DNA of 64,000 nucleotides from Anderseniella sp963698275 (GCA_963698275.1 CAVOQE010000004.1:434001-498000); one strand, 5' to 3'; shown: positions 8,392 to 17,792, counted from the first letter of the stretch. Notes: generated by a model not told the origin, from the sequence alone. Program-made: numbers and translations.

Positions 8392-10250
8392 GATCGGTCT
8401 CCTGTGGCCAGCCTGGAAAGCTCGTTGAGCAACTCCAGTACATTTTGCCCGGCATGGACAAACTGTTGAACCCCGGCGGCTTTCAGCAATGCTTCGATCT
8501 CGCCGGGCTTACCGGCCATCATTATGTACCTCGCACCCTGTTGCGCAAGCGACCGAACAGCGTCTTCTGCCTCACCGGCATAAACCGCGTCGGAAGAACA
8601 GATACAGGTAATCCTCAACTTGCTGGCGGCCAGTTCTTCCGGCGAGCCTGTCACCACGTCAATGCCGCCCGACGCCAAAAGGTTGCTCATCCAGGTGGCC
8701 CGCACAGTGAAGTCGGCGGGTTTTCCCAGCACGGCCAGGAAAACGGTTGGACGGGCTCCTGTGTCAGCCAGTCTGGCATCGCTGGAATCGCGAAGCGCTT
8801 CAAAGCCCTCACTCAACCGGTGCTGCTGCAAGGGGTCGCAGGTTTCCATCCCGGCTGCCGGTGAGGCACCGGCGATTGTCCAGTCTGCCGGAACGCTCAT
8901 GTCGAGCGTCTTGTTCGGCGCTTCGTTGAGGTTCGGGAATTCCGATACACCGGTCAGCGGCATCTTGCGCCGGGCAATATGCGTGTCGCGCATAACCCTC
9001 ACGTCCTGGATCATGGCCTGCACCTTGCCGTCCGTCAGGGCCGCCATCATGCCGCCTTCAGTTTCAATGGCCTGGAAAATCGACCATGCCGACCGGGCCA
9101 GTTCATGGGTCAGGTCTTCAACATGGCCGGAACCGGCAGTTGCATCGCGCACCCGGCCCACGCGGGATTCTTCCAGCAGCAGGGATTGGACATTGCGCGC
9201 CATGCGCCGGGCAAAGCCGTCAGGCAGCCCCAGCGCATGGGTGAACGGCAGGACGCTGACACTGTCAGCACCACCGATGCCGGCTGCAAAACTGGCCGTT
9301 GTAGCGCGCAGCAGGTTCACATGCGGATCGCGTTTCGACATCATGCGCGCAGCGGTCTCTACGTGCACGGTGACAGGCGTCGGAGCCAACCTTGAGACGT
9401 CCAGCAGTCTTGCCCACAACAACCTCGCGGCACGCAGTTTGGAAATGGAGACAAACTGGTCGGCGTCCGCCGTCAGCATCATGGACATACGCGGTGCAGC
9501 ATCCGTTGGCGTAATGCCGCCTGCCTCCAGCATGCGCAGATACTCAACCGCTGTTGCAAGCGCAAAACCCAGTTCCTGTGCCTCGGAACACCCGGCACCG
9601 TGATATACACGGGCATCTGCCTGTGCCACCGGTCCCTGGTGATCGGCATTGCTGGCCAGCTTGAACATATCGCCAAACCGGCGTGACAGCTCGCCGCGTT
9701 CGGTTACCTTGCCGCCATGCGCATACGCGCCGAGCGGATCAAGGCCGAGCGTCAGGCTGCAGCGCGCCAGGTCAAGCCGCCTGCGCTTGTATTCATCGAG
9801 TATCAGCAAAGCGAGATCACGCCCATGCCGCCCGCCGTCAAGACGCAGATCAACCAGGTCCAGTTCGACACCGTCAAACAGCCGCTGCACGGAGCGGGCA
9901 TCGGTAACTGCAACACCGGCAGTGCCCGCAGATATGCTGCCCGGCAGGACCAGTGAGATACCGCTGGCCCCATTCGTCAGGTCATCGAGCATCTGTGTGT
10001 TGGCAGCGGCAAGCTCCGGCATGTCCGAGCGCTGTACCAGCGTCCAGGCATCTGCCGTTGCGCGTGCCGGAGCGGCAGGCAACGGCGTCGCGTTTTCTGC
10101 AGTACCATAAACCGGTTCGATAATGATGCCGTCCGAGGTGCGGGTCCGGAGGGTTTCGAACGGCCGGCCTTTCAGGCTCGCATCGACAAGCGCTCGCCAG
10201 TCGTCGTGCTCAAGGGCCGGGAACTCATCTGCCAGTTTCAGGTCGCTCAT
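8388..10250 (-). CDS. mutA: Methylmalonyl-CoA mutase small (beta) subunit
   Basis: This 620-residue protein is the non-catalytic partner of the mutase heterodimer. It shares the barrel layout of the large subunit ('PRMSMMLTADADQFVSISK', 'LGLPDGFARRMARNVQ', 'DATAGSGHVEDLTHELAR') but the C-terminal cobalamin-like domain lacks the Asp-x-His-x2-Gly motif, as in known small subunits. It overlaps the large-subunit gene by four bases, so the pair is coupled. The ATG at 10250 is the only sensible start. Confidence 0.9.
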   Translation of the reverse strand: MSDLKLADEFPALEHDDWRALVDASLKGRPFETLRTRTSDGIIIEPVYGTAENATPLPAAPARATADAWTLVQRSDMPELAAANTQMLDDLTNGASGISLVLPGSISAGTAGVAVTDARSVQRLFDGVELDLVDLRLDGGRHGRDLALLILDEYKRRRLDLARCSLTLGLDPLGAYAHGGKVTERGELSRRFGDMFKLASNADHQGPVAQADARVYHGAGCSEAQELGFALATAVEYLRMLEAGGITPTDAAPRMSMMLTADADQFVSISKLRAARLLWARLLDVSRLAPTPVTVHVETAARMMSKRDPHVNLLRATTASFAAGIGGADSVSVLPFTHALGLPDGFARRMARNVQSLLLEESRVGRVRDATAGSGHVEDLTHELARSAWSIFQAIETEGGMMAALTDGKVQAMIQDVRVMRDTHIARRKMPLTGVSEFPNLNEAPNKTLDMSVPADWTIAGASPAAGMETCDPLQQHRLSEGFEALRDSSDARLADTGARPTVFLAVLGKPADFTVRATWMSNLLASGGIDVVTGSPEELAASKLRITCICSSDAVYAGEAEDAVRSLAQQGARYIMMAGKPGEIEALLKAAGVQQFVHAGQNVLELLNELSRLATGDRS

Positions 10251-10328
10251 CGTGCAGCCCTATCCATTCGCATGTTGCGTTGCACAATTTTGTAGCGCAG
10301 CGCCCCGCTTTCTGCAAATCGACTTTCG

Positions 10329-10719
10329 TCACAGGTATCCGGAGATACCCGGAATTGAACTGGCGACATCTTTTACAAGGTCGTCGCCGGCCTTCTCCTT
10401 GGCATAACCAAGGGTTTCCTTCCCCAGGACCTTGATCTGATCCATGCTCAGACCGCTCGACTGCAGCTTGCTGACAGCAGCCAGCGGCCCGCCCATCATG
10501 CCGCCGCCCAGCATGCCCAAGCAGCCCGCCACCGCGCGCGCCATCGCCGCCATGCAGTTGGGCCAGTTCGCCGGCGCCCGGAATGGCGTCGAACAATTGC
10601 GTCACCTTGGCCTTGTCGCCCTGGGTTTTGACCAGTGACAGCATGATCCCGGTCGCCTTTTCAGCCAATTCCGGCGCAAGGCCGGTTTTTTCAACGATCC
10701 GGTCAATCAGATCCTGCAT
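10329..10719 (-). pseudogene. Small Gly-rich DUF2267/DUF2780-like protein (frameshifted)
   Basis: The first frame (from ATG 10719, with AAGGAA upstream) reads MQDLIDRIVEKTGLAPELA and on to a Gly-rich region; the second frame reads 'GGGMMGGPLAAVSKLQSSG' and ends 'SSIPGISGYL'. Together they match a family of about 130-residue alphaproteobacterial proteins with a helical N-terminus, Gly/Met hinge and a helical end. One extra base near 10519-10521 (the AA doublet, TT on the coding strand) separates the halves. The function is unknown. It lies upstream of mutA with about 80 bases between. Confidence 0.6.
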
Positions 10720-10821
10720 CGGTGTATTCCTTTTGGTATTTGTCGGTTAGGCATTGCTCTTGCGAAGGTTGTATAGCAATTTCACATGACACCAACAGTT
10801 TTGGCAGGCAGGTAGAATAAA

Positions 10822-12324
10822 ATGACCGATGGAACAGTTTTTCTGGGGCAAAGCGAAAAACGCGAAGAGCTATTCCTGAAGCTCGCCAACCGGCACGGCC
10901 TGATTACCGGTGCAACCGGTACCGGCAAGACGGTGACACTGCAGATACTGGCGGAAGGATTTTCCGCTGCCGGGGTACCGGTGTTTGCAGCGGATATCAA
11001 AGGCGATCTGTCGGGTATATCGCGCGAAGGCGAGCCTAAGGACTTCCTGCTCAAGCGTGCCAAGACGATCGGTTTTGATGATTACGGCTTTGAAGCCTTT
11101 CCAACCATTTTCTGGGATTTGTTCGGTAAGCAGGGCCACCCCATCCGGACCACCATTACCGAAATGGGGCCGCTGCTGATTTCGCGCTTGATGGGCCTGA
11201 CCGATGCCCAGGAAGGCGCGCTCAATATTGCCTTCCGGATTGCTGATGAGGAAGGCCTGTTGCTGCTTGACCTGAAAGACCTGCGCGCCATGTTGTCTGA
11301 TCTGGCCGATCGTGGCAGCAAGCTGACCACCGACTATGGCAATGTGGATTCGCGCACCATCGGTGCCATTCAGCGCCGGCTGATCGTGTTGGAGGAACAG
11401 GGCGGTGAAAACTTCTTCGGCGAACCGGCGCTTGATATCAAGGACCTGATGCGCACCACACGCGACGGGCGCGGCTATATCAACATTCTGGCGGCCGACG
11501 AGCTGATGCAGTCACCGCAATTGTACGCCACCTTCCTGTTGTGGCTGATGTCGGAGCTGTTTGAGGAAATGCCCGAAGTCGGCAACCCGGACAAACCGAA
11601 ACTGGTGTTCTTTTTCGACGAAGCTCATCTGCTGTTCAATGAAGCGCCCAAGAGCCTTTTGACCAAGGTTGAGCAGGTGGTGCGGCTGATCCGCTCCAAA
11701 GGCGTCGGCGTCTATTTCGTGACCCAGAACCCGCTTGATGTGCCCGACACGGTGCTGGCGCAGCTCGGCAACCGGGTGCAGCACGCGCTGCGCGCCTTTA
11801 CCCCGCGCGATCAGAAGGCCGTCAAGGCAGCCGCCACCACGTTCCGCCAGAATCCGAAATTCGATACCGAGGAGGTTATTACCCAGCTTGGCGTGGGTGA
11901 GGCGCTGGTTTCGACGCTGGATCTGAAAGGCGTGCCGTCAATGGTCGAACGCACGCTGATCCGCCCGCCGTCGAGCCAGATGGGCCCTGTCATGCCGGCT
12001 GAGCGCACCCAGGCGGTCAAGAACAGTCCGGTTTATGGCCTGTATGATGAAGCCGTTGACCGGGATTCCGCATACGAAAAACTGCGTGTGAAAGCGGAGA
12101 ACGCCGCCGAGCAGCAGCAAGCGGCTGCCGCAGCCGAAGAAAAGGCCAAGGTGGAAAAGGCTGCCGCAAAGAAGACCACGACGGGTTCGAGGCGCACTGA
12201 TTCCGCCACCGACCGGTTTGTCAAAAATATTGCCAGCACCGTTGGCCGCCAGGTCGGCAACATGCTGGTGCGCAACAGCGGGTCGATCGTGCGCGGTATT
12301 CTGGGCAGCCTGTTGAAGAAATAG
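10822..12324 (+). CDS. HerA-like ATPase (DUF853, YjgR family)
   Basis: This 500-residue ATPase belongs to the HerA/FtsK superfamily group often called DUF853. Walker A is GATGTGKT at residues 30-37; Walker B with catalytic Glu is the 'LVFFFDEAHLLF' segment near residue 262; an 'IRSKGVGVYFVTQ' sensor follows. The C-terminal part has an Ala/Lys/Glu-rich helical linker (about residues 430-465) and a short basic end. The cellular role is not established; related HerA proteins pump or unwind DNA. It converges with ribB with only 12 bases between stops. Confidence 0.88.
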   Translation: MTDGTVFLGQSEKREELFLKLANRHGLITGATGTGKTVTLQILAEGFSAAGVPVFAADIKGDLSGISREGEPKDFLLKRAKTIGFDDYGFEAFPTIFWDLFGKQGHPIRTTITEMGPLLISRLMGLTDAQEGALNIAFRIADEEGLLLLDLKDLRAMLSDLADRGSKLTTDYGNVDSRTIGAIQRRLIVLEEQGGENFFGEPALDIKDLMRTTRDGRGYINILAADELMQSPQLYATFLLWLMSELFEEMPEVGNPDKPKLVFFFDEAHLLFNEAPKSLLTKVEQVVRLIRSKGVGVYFVTQNPLDVPDTVLAQLGNRVQHALRAFTPRDQKAVKAAATTFRQNPKFDTEEVITQLGVGEALVSTLDLKGVPSMVERTLIRPPSSQMGPVMPAERTQAVKNSPVYGLYDEAVDRDSAYEKLRVKAENAAEQQQAAAAAEEKAKVEKAAAKKTTTGSRRTDSATDRFVKNIASTVGRQVGNMLVRNSGSIVRGILGSLLKK

Positions 12325-12336
12325 GCTTTTTTGAAT

Positions 12337-13638
12337 TCAGTGATCCAGAATGATGGTATCGGCGATCTCGATGTCGAAGCCGGACAGACCCACATAGCGC
12401 CGCGACCGGCTGGCAATCAGCCTGATTGAGGTCACCGACAGGTCGCGCAGGATTTGTGCGCCAAGCCCTACATCGCGCCAGCTTTCAGCCCGTGCGCGCG
12501 AGGACGCGGTATCTTCATCAAGGTCGGGCTGGCCAAGCTTCGACGCCGGCACGCCAGCGACGCCCTCGCGCAGATAGATCAGGATACCACAGCCTTCTTT
12601 CCGGAAAATCTCATAAACCGCGTTCAGTGTATCGCGGTTGCCAAGCACGTCTTCAACCAGGTCCTGCCGATGCAGGCGAACCGGAATATCCTTGCCGGAT
12701 GAGGTATCGCCATAGACCAGTGCCAGATGCTGAACCGGGTCAAACGAGGTGGAGTAGGCAATGCCGTTGGCCGGACCGGACGGCGTGTCCACCGGAAACT
12801 CGCCGTCACGTTCCACCAGGCGCTCGCGTTGCTGGCGATAGGCGATGAGATCGGCCACGGAGATGATCTTGAAGCCGTGTTCGCGGGCAAAATCCGTGAC
12901 CTGCCGGCCCCGCTTGACGGTGCCGTCATCATTGACCAGTTCGCAGATCACACCGACCGGCGGTTCACCGGCAAGCCGGGTAAGGTCAACTGCAGCTTCG
13001 GTATGGCCGGAGCGCATCAGCACGCCGCCGCGCTTGGCAATCAGCGGAAACACGTGGCCGGGCCGCACAAAATCTTCAGCGTGCACATTGGCATTGGCAA
13101 GCGCATGCACCGTGGCGCAGCGTTCTTTTGCCGAAATGCCGGTGGTCAGGCCTTCCTTGTAGTCGATGGACACCGTGAAAGCGGTGCCGAGCGGTGCGTC
13201 ATTGTCCGATACCATCGGGTCCAGCTTGAGGCGCCGTGCGTCCTCGCGGGTCATCGGCGCACATACAATGCCGGAGCCGTGGCGCACCATCATCGCCATC
13301 TGTTCGTTTGTGACCTTGGAGGCGGCTGCAATCAGGTCACCTTCGTTTTCCCGGTCGTCATCGTCAACCACCACCACCATTTCACCGGCCTTGATGGCCG
13401 CGATTGCGCTTGCAACGGTATCCAGCGAACCGGTCATGTCATGTTCTCCTTCAAGGTGCGGTGAAAAATCCACCGGCTTCACCTTGTTGCGGGTCAGGAT
13501 CTGTATTTTGACGGCAAGGTCGAGCGACGGCGTGTCACCTGCCAGCAACTGCGAAATTCGCCCGGCGGAGATATCCAGCGCGCGGGCGAACTTCGCCTTG
13601 GTCGTATCAGCCTGCCTGAGCCATTCATCGAGTTTCAT
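12337..13638 (-). CDS. ribB: 3,4-dihydroxy-2-butanone-4-phosphate synthase with N-terminal HTH and degenerate RibA domain
   Basis: Three parts are visible in 433 residues. Residues 1-58 look like a Cro/CI-type helix-turn-helix ('KAKFARALDISAGRISQLL'). Residues about 68-280 are RibB, which turns ribulose 5-phosphate into the four-carbon riboflavin precursor; the acidic Mg site (DDDDRENEGDLI) and 'SGHTEAAVDL' are present. The C-terminal part resembles GTP cyclohydrolase II but lacks its three zinc Cys and the arginine-rich catalytic loop, so it is likely inactive, as in many alphaproteobacteria. An internal ATG at 13437 has a strong AAGGAG eight bases upstream and matches the usual RibB start, so a shorter form without HTH may also be made. 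Confidence 0.88.
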   Translation of the reverse strand: MKLDEWLRQADTTKAKFARALDISAGRISQLLAGDTPSLDLAVKIQILTRNKVKPVDFSPHLEGEHDMTGSLDTVASAIAAIKAGEMVVVVDDDDRENEGDLIAAASKVTNEQMAMMVRHGSGIVCAPMTREDARRLKLDPMVSDNDAPLGTAFTVSIDYKEGLTTGISAKERCATVHALANANVHAEDFVRPGHVFPLIAKRGGVLMRSGHTEAAVDLTRLAGEPPVGVICELVNDDGTVKRGRQVTDFAREHGFKIISVADLIAYRQQRERLVERDGEFPVDTPSGPANGIAYSTSFDPVQHLALVYGDTSSGKDIPVRLHRQDLVEDVLGNRDTLNAVYEIFRKEGCGILIYLREGVAGVPASKLGQPDLDEDTASSRARAESWRDVGLGAQILRDLSVTSIRLIASRSRRYVGLSGFDIEIADTIILDH

Positions 13639-13731
13639 GGCAGAAGGCTTTAGCAGGGCTAAAGGATATGGGAAAGGAGATTATGCGATGCCGGGCACAA
13701 AAACCCACAGCCCGGCATCAGGTGAGCGGTA

Positions 13732-14676
13732 TCAGGTCCGCCCACTCATCAATCTGCGGGCACTAGCCAGAAGGCGGCCGTCGGTAATCGCCAGGCCAAG
13801 GGCGATCAGGCCAAACCCGAGCCAGGCCTCAAGCCCAAGCCTTTCACCCAGGAATGCGACACCCAGGCCAATGGCAAAAGGCGGGATCAACAGCGTTACG
13901 AGCATGAGGTTGGCAGCACCGGCGCGCGCGAGAATGGCAAAATACAAGAGGTACGCAACAGCGGTTGAGAATATTGCTACTGAAATGAGCGACGCCCATA
14001 CATTAGGGGACAGGGTCAGGACCGGCAGGCCGTCCGACCAGATGGCAATCGGGATCATGAGAACAGTGCTGCCGGTGAGCATGCCAAGTGCATTCATCTC
14101 CGGCGCATTGCCGGACAGGGAGACTTTGGCCCAGACACTTGCGAATGCATAAGACAGGGCTGCCCCCAGAACAGCCAGTTGGGCGAGGTTCCTGAGGTCG
14201 AGATTCGTGAGAGCGTCAAACCCCATGATCACCGCAACACCGAAAACCCCAAACACCGCGCCGATGATTTTTCGCGATGTAAGCGGTTCATCAACCAGCA
14301 GCAGGCCGGAGACAACGGCCCCGAATACAGCCGTTGTGCCATTGAGAATTGAGGCCAAGCCGCTCTCGATTGTCTTCTGACCCCAGAAGATCAGCGAAAA
14401 CGGTATGGCATTGTTCAGGGCGCCCATGACCAGGTAAGCAAACCAGGTTCGCGGCGATGTGGGGATTTTCGTTCCCCGCCACAAGACCACCAGAAACAGC
14501 ACCGGCACTGCCCAGAACACCCGATGCAGCGTTATGGTCAGTGGCGGCACTTCTGCAAGCGCAACCTCTGCAAAGAAGAATGACCCGCCCCAGACCGCGG
14601 CCAGTGCCAGCAGTAAAAGGCCGGATATCAAATCAATCGTTGGAGCGGGTTTTTTGATCATCAGGCCTAGTTGCAT
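13732..14676 (-). CDS. EamA (DMT superfamily) transporter
   Basis: The product of about 314 residues has ten predicted membrane segments in two EamA repeats, the first with 'AAVWGGSFFFAEVAL' and the second beginning near 'LAQLAVLGAALSYAFASVWA'. Such proteins export metabolites or drugs; the substrate cannot be read from sequence. I chose ATG 14676 or the nearby ATG 14661 (with AGG close upstream) over a longer frame to 14772, whose first 30 residues are not membrane-like. Unlike the copy at 4.3 kb, this one is full length. Confidence 0.8.
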   Translation of the reverse strand: MQLGLMIKKPAPTIDLISGLLLLALAAVWGGSFFFAEVALAEVPPLTITLHRVFWAVPVLFLVVLWRGTKIPTSPRTWFAYLVMGALNNAIPFSLIFWGQKTIESGLASILNGTTAVFGAVVSGLLLVDEPLTSRKIIGAVFGVFGVAVIMGFDALTNLDLRNLAQLAVLGAALSYAFASVWAKVSLSGNAPEMNALGMLTGSTVLMIPIAIWSDGLPVLTLSPNVWASLISVAIFSTAVAYLLYFAILARAGAANLMLVTLLIPPFAIGLGVAFLGERLGLEAWLGFGLIALGLAITDGRLLASARRLMSGRT

Positions 14677-14764
14677 GAAACTGAAACTCAGACCACCCGT
14701 TTCCCGGGCCGGCTGGCTGCCTGAACCCCGGGCAAGGCCTCTATTTTTGAAATGCTCCGGCCTG

Positions 14765-14833
14765 AAAAACAAAACCCCTCCAAAATGACGGGGCTTGCGT
14801 GCGGTCTGCGGAGCCGCTGCAAGGGCTCCGCAG
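14765..14833 (-). terminator. Terminator region downstream of sodB
   Basis: A perfect 10-bp stem with an 8-base loop lies at 14806-14833. Beyond it on the minus strand is a second small GC stem (14775-14778 with 14790-14793) followed by ten mostly T bases (14774-14765). Either or both could end transcription from sodB before the EamA gene. Confidence 0.6.
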
Positions 14834-14860
14834 TCCTGATCGTATTGTCGTGGCTACCGG

Positions 14861-15460
14861 TCAGGCAGCGGAATGCAGCTGCTCGACATAGTCCCAGTTC
14901 ACCAGGTTGTCGAACCAGGCTTCCAGGTATTTCGGGCGCGCATTGCGGTAGTCGATATAATAGGAATGCTCCCACACATCGCAGCCCAGGATCGGCGTTG
15001 CGCCGTGCATCAGCGGGTTTTCGCCGTTTGCGGTCTTCATGACGGCAAGCTTGCCGTCCTTGACGGCCAGCCAGGCCCAGCCGGAGCCGAACTGGGTAAC
15101 ACCGGCATTGATGAAGTCTTCGCGCATCTTGTCATAACCGCCAAGATCGCTGTCGACGGCTTTCTGCAGGGCGCCCGGCAGGCTCTTGCCGCCGCCGTTG
15201 GGTTTCATCCAGTTCCAGAAATGCAGGTGGTTGTAGTGCTGGCCGACATTGTTGATCAGGCCGGCATTGCCTTCTTTGAAGGCCGCTTTGCAGATGTCTT
15301 CCAGAGACTTGTCCGCATGAGGGGAATCTTTCAGCAGGTTGCCGCCATTGGTGACATAGGCCTGGTGATGCTTGTCGTGGTGAAACTCCAGGGTTTCCTT
15401 TGACATGTACGGACCAAGCGCATCATAGGCGTATGGGAGATCGGGAAGTTCGAGAGCCAT
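14861..15460 (-). CDS. sodB: Superoxide dismutase, Fe/Mn type
   Basis: The 199-residue enzyme removes superoxide in the cytoplasm. Metal ligands are visible as His in 'LEFHHDKHHQAYV', His in 'GQHYNHLHFWN', and Asp and His in 'DVWEHSYYIDYRN'. The Gly-Gly and Gln/Gly positions that hint at the metal suggest iron or cambialistic use, which sequence alone does not settle. No signal peptide. A terminator-like structure follows. Confidence 0.95.
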   Translation of the reverse strand: MALELPDLPYAYDALGPYMSKETLEFHHDKHHQAYVTNGGNLLKDSPHADKSLEDICKAAFKEGNAGLINNVGQHYNHLHFWNWMKPNGGGKSLPGALQKAVDSDLGGYDKMREDFINAGVTQFGSGWAWLAVKDGKLAVMKTANGENPLMHGATPILGCDVWEHSYYIDYRNARPKYLEAWFDNLVNWDYVEQLHSAA

Positions 15461-15493
15461 TTGAGTTAAGCCTCCATTTTTGAGTTGTTGGTT

Positions 15494-16708
15494 TTAGAAG
15501 AATGCCTGAATGCCGGTTTGTGCCCGGCCCAGAATGAGTGCGTGAACATCGTGTGCACCTTCATACGTATTCACGGTTTCAAGGTTCACCATATGTCGAA
15601 TGACATGATATTCGTCCGAAATGCCGTTGCCACCGTGCATATCACGCGCCATGCGCGCGATGTCCAGTGCCTTGCCGCAATTATTGCGCTTCAGGATGGA
15701 AATGGATGTGGGTGACAACCGGCCGGCTTCAAGGCCGCGGCCCAGTGCCAGACAGCCGTGCAGGCCCAGTGTGATCTCGGTTTGCATGTCGGCCAGCTTC
15801 TTCTGTACGAGCTGCGTGGCAGCCAGCGGCCGGCCGAACTGCTTGCGGTCGAGCGTGTATTGACGCGCCCGGTGCCAGCAGTCTTCAGCAGCCCCGATCA
15901 CGCCCCAGGAGATACCGTAGCGCGCCTTGTTGAGACAGCCGAACGGACCTGACAGCCCGCGCGTGTTTGGCATCAGGGCATCTTCGGGCACTTCGACATC
16001 GTCGAGCACGATCTCGCCGGTAACTGAGGCGCGCAGGGAAAACTTGCCCTCGATCTTCGGTGTCGAAAAGCCCTTCATGTCGCGCTCGACGATAAAGCCG
16101 TGAATGCCTTCATCCTCCAGCTTTGCCCAGATGATGGCAATATCGGCGATGGGTGAATTGGTGATCCACATTTTCGAGCCGTTCAGCACATAGCCGGACG
16201 AGGTGCGCTTGGCGCGGGTTTTCATGCCGCCGGGGTCGGAGCCCGCATCGGGCTCGGTCAGGCCGAAGCAGCCGACCATTTCGCCGGTGGCCAGCTTGGG
16301 CAGGTATTTTTTCTTCTGGGCCTCGGAGCCATAGGCCTCGATCGGGTGCATGACCAGCGAGTTCTGTACCGAAATGGCCGAGCGATAGCCTGAATCGACC
16401 CGCTCGATTTCGCGTGCGATCAGGCCGTAGGCCACATAGCCGAGACCCTGGCCGCCATAGGCCGGGTCAGTCATGATACCCATCAGGCCAAGCTCGCCGG
16501 CCTCGGTCATGATTTCGCGGTCAAAGCGTTCGTCACGAAACGCCGATTTGACCCTGGTTGCCAGCTTGTCGTCGGCAAACTCGCGCACGCTGTCGCGGAT
16601 CATGCGTTCTTCTTCGGTCAACTGTCCTTCCAGGTCGAGCGGGTCTTCCCAGTTGAAGTCGGCAACCACGGCAGGTTTGGCGGAAATGGAATGGGCGGCA
16701 TCTGACAT
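15494..16708 (-). CDS. gcdH: Glutaryl-CoA dehydrogenase (acyl-CoA dehydrogenase family)
   Basis: This flavoenzyme oxidises and decarboxylates glutaryl-CoA to crotonyl-CoA in lysine and tryptophan breakdown. The 404-residue product starts at ATG 16708 with AAGGAGG six bases upstream; a longer frame to 17146 is spurious. Family signs are 'GCFGLTEPDAGSDPGGMKT', 'GSKMWITNSPIADIAIIWA' and the C-terminal 'YEGAHDVHALILGRAQTG', in which Glu is the catalytic base typical of this group. It is 33 bases upstream of sodB on the same strand. Confidence 0.93.
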   Translation of the reverse strand: MSDAAHSISAKPAVVADFNWEDPLDLEGQLTEEERMIRDSVREFADDKLATRVKSAFRDERFDREIMTEAGELGLMGIMTDPAYGGQGLGYVAYGLIAREIERVDSGYRSAISVQNSLVMHPIEAYGSEAQKKKYLPKLATGEMVGCFGLTEPDAGSDPGGMKTRAKRTSSGYVLNGSKMWITNSPIADIAIIWAKLEDEGIHGFIVERDMKGFSTPKIEGKFSLRASVTGEIVLDDVEVPEDALMPNTRGLSGPFGCLNKARYGISWGVIGAAEDCWHRARQYTLDRKQFGRPLAATQLVQKKLADMQTEITLGLHGCLALGRGLEAGRLSPTSISILKRNNCGKALDIARMARDMHGGNGISDEYHVIRHMVNLETVNTYEGAHDVHALILGRAQTGIQAFF

Positions 16709-16837
16709 GTCAGGCCTCCTTGTTGTTACGATCAGATTTGGCGGCAATGTGCGACGGATTGAAACCGGTTGCAAGGTTTGTGAGAGGGTGGTTGGTCGAA
16801 ACCGGCTATTGCCGGTCAGGTGAGGCAGCCTGCATGA

Positions 16838-17164
16838 TTGCACCATGGGTTTACTGTCTTCGCTGATTCCTATCTGGCCGGCATCAATCTTGTAACATTC
16901 GCCATGTTTGCCTGGGACAAGCGCAGCGCGATAAAAGGTGATTGGCGCATTCCGGAAAAGACCTTGCTGGCGCTGGCGCTTGCCGGTGGAACACCCGGCG
17001 CGATAATCGCCCAGCAGCGGCTGCGCCACAAAACCCGCAAACAGCCATTTCGGGCGCAACTGATATTGATTGCGGGCCTGCATGTAGTGCTGCTTGTGGC
17101 GCTGGCAATACCCTTCACGCGTCAGCTTTTGCTTGAGCAATTGCATCTGTTATTGGGGCCTTAG
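16838..17164 (+). CDS. DUF1294 family small membrane protein
   Basis: The product of about 108 residues has two membrane segments and the DUF1294 core 'FAWDKRSAIKGDWRIPEKT' followed by 'GGTPGAIIAQQRLRHKTRK'. Function unknown. The start is uncertain: the frame opens at TTG 16838, while ATG codons nearby are out of frame. Divergent from gcdH. Confidence 0.75.
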   Translation: MHHGFTVFADSYLAGINLVTFAMFAWDKRSAIKGDWRIPEKTLLALALAGGTPGAIIAQQRLRHKTRKQPFRAQLILIAGLHVVLLVALAIPFTRQLLLEQLHLLLGP

Positions 17165-17329
17165 GCAGGTTGGACCGACCGCGCCGCCTTGCTGAAAAAA
17201 CGCGGGCTCAGGATTAAAGACGACAGAACCTAACTGGTGCATTTAGCAGGCTGTCACTGAAACTCTTATGGCGATCAAATTACGGTGTACCGTTATACGC
17301 AATACAGCGTCGAAATGAGGCTTACGATG

Positions 17330-17680
17330 GAAATCCTGAACGTTGATACCAGTTTGAGCTTTCTTCAGAACGAAAAATTGCTGCAAGTGTGCGTTGGTGA
17401 AAATGAGTTGTTATTGTTATTCGGCGGGGAAATCACTGCGACTATCGAAGTCCCGATCACGCACACTCAATCAGGGAAATCGCTGACAAAATTGAGAATT
17501 TTCGAACGGATCAATGTACCTTGACACAGTTATTGGGATCAAAGGTGATATCGGCAACCCTGACAGGGACAATGTCTCACACTCGCGTTTTCAAACGGTG
17601 ACAAGTTGTCGTTCCAATCGGATGAAAGCGGCAACGAATGCTTTCAAATTACCAAAAAAGACAAGACATATATCTCTTAA
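17330..17680 (+). pseudogene. Decayed small gene of immunity-like type, two opposite frameshifts
   Basis: ATG 17330 opens a frame reading MEILNVDTSLSFLQNEKLLQ and later 'TIEVPITHTQSGKSLTKL', which stops at 17522. The next frame continues with 'TLTQLLGSKVISATLTGTM', and the original frame resumes with 'LTLAFSNGDKLSFQSDESG', ending at TAA 17678-17680. Joined, this makes a plausible protein of about 115 residues resembling, from memory, small orphan proteins of the DUF6188 type. One base is missing near 17512-17522 and one is extra near 17573-17577. The low GC content differs from neighbours and suggests acquired DNA. Confidence 0.5.
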
Positions 17681-17792
17681 TAGGTGCTTGATCACGCGTC
17701 TTAACGGCGCATTGTTTTACATGGAATGCAATGTGGCATCATGGATTTATGGTGTCACCGTAACTCCGTAATTTAGGTCACGCGCAGGTCTG

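Noticed and set aside
8620..9603. 327-codon frame antisense to mutA
   Set aside because: Ser/Arg-rich shadow of the mutase small subunit.
12727..13464. 245-codon frame antisense to ribB
   Set aside because: Shadow frame; the minus-strand enzyme motifs are unambiguous.
15485..15715. Open frame antisense to glutaryl-CoA dehydrogenase
   Set aside because: It is the shadow of a strongly conserved gene.
17514..17771. 85-codon frame overlapping the decayed orphan gene
   Set aside because: It crosses the real reading frame pieces and has no family resemblance.
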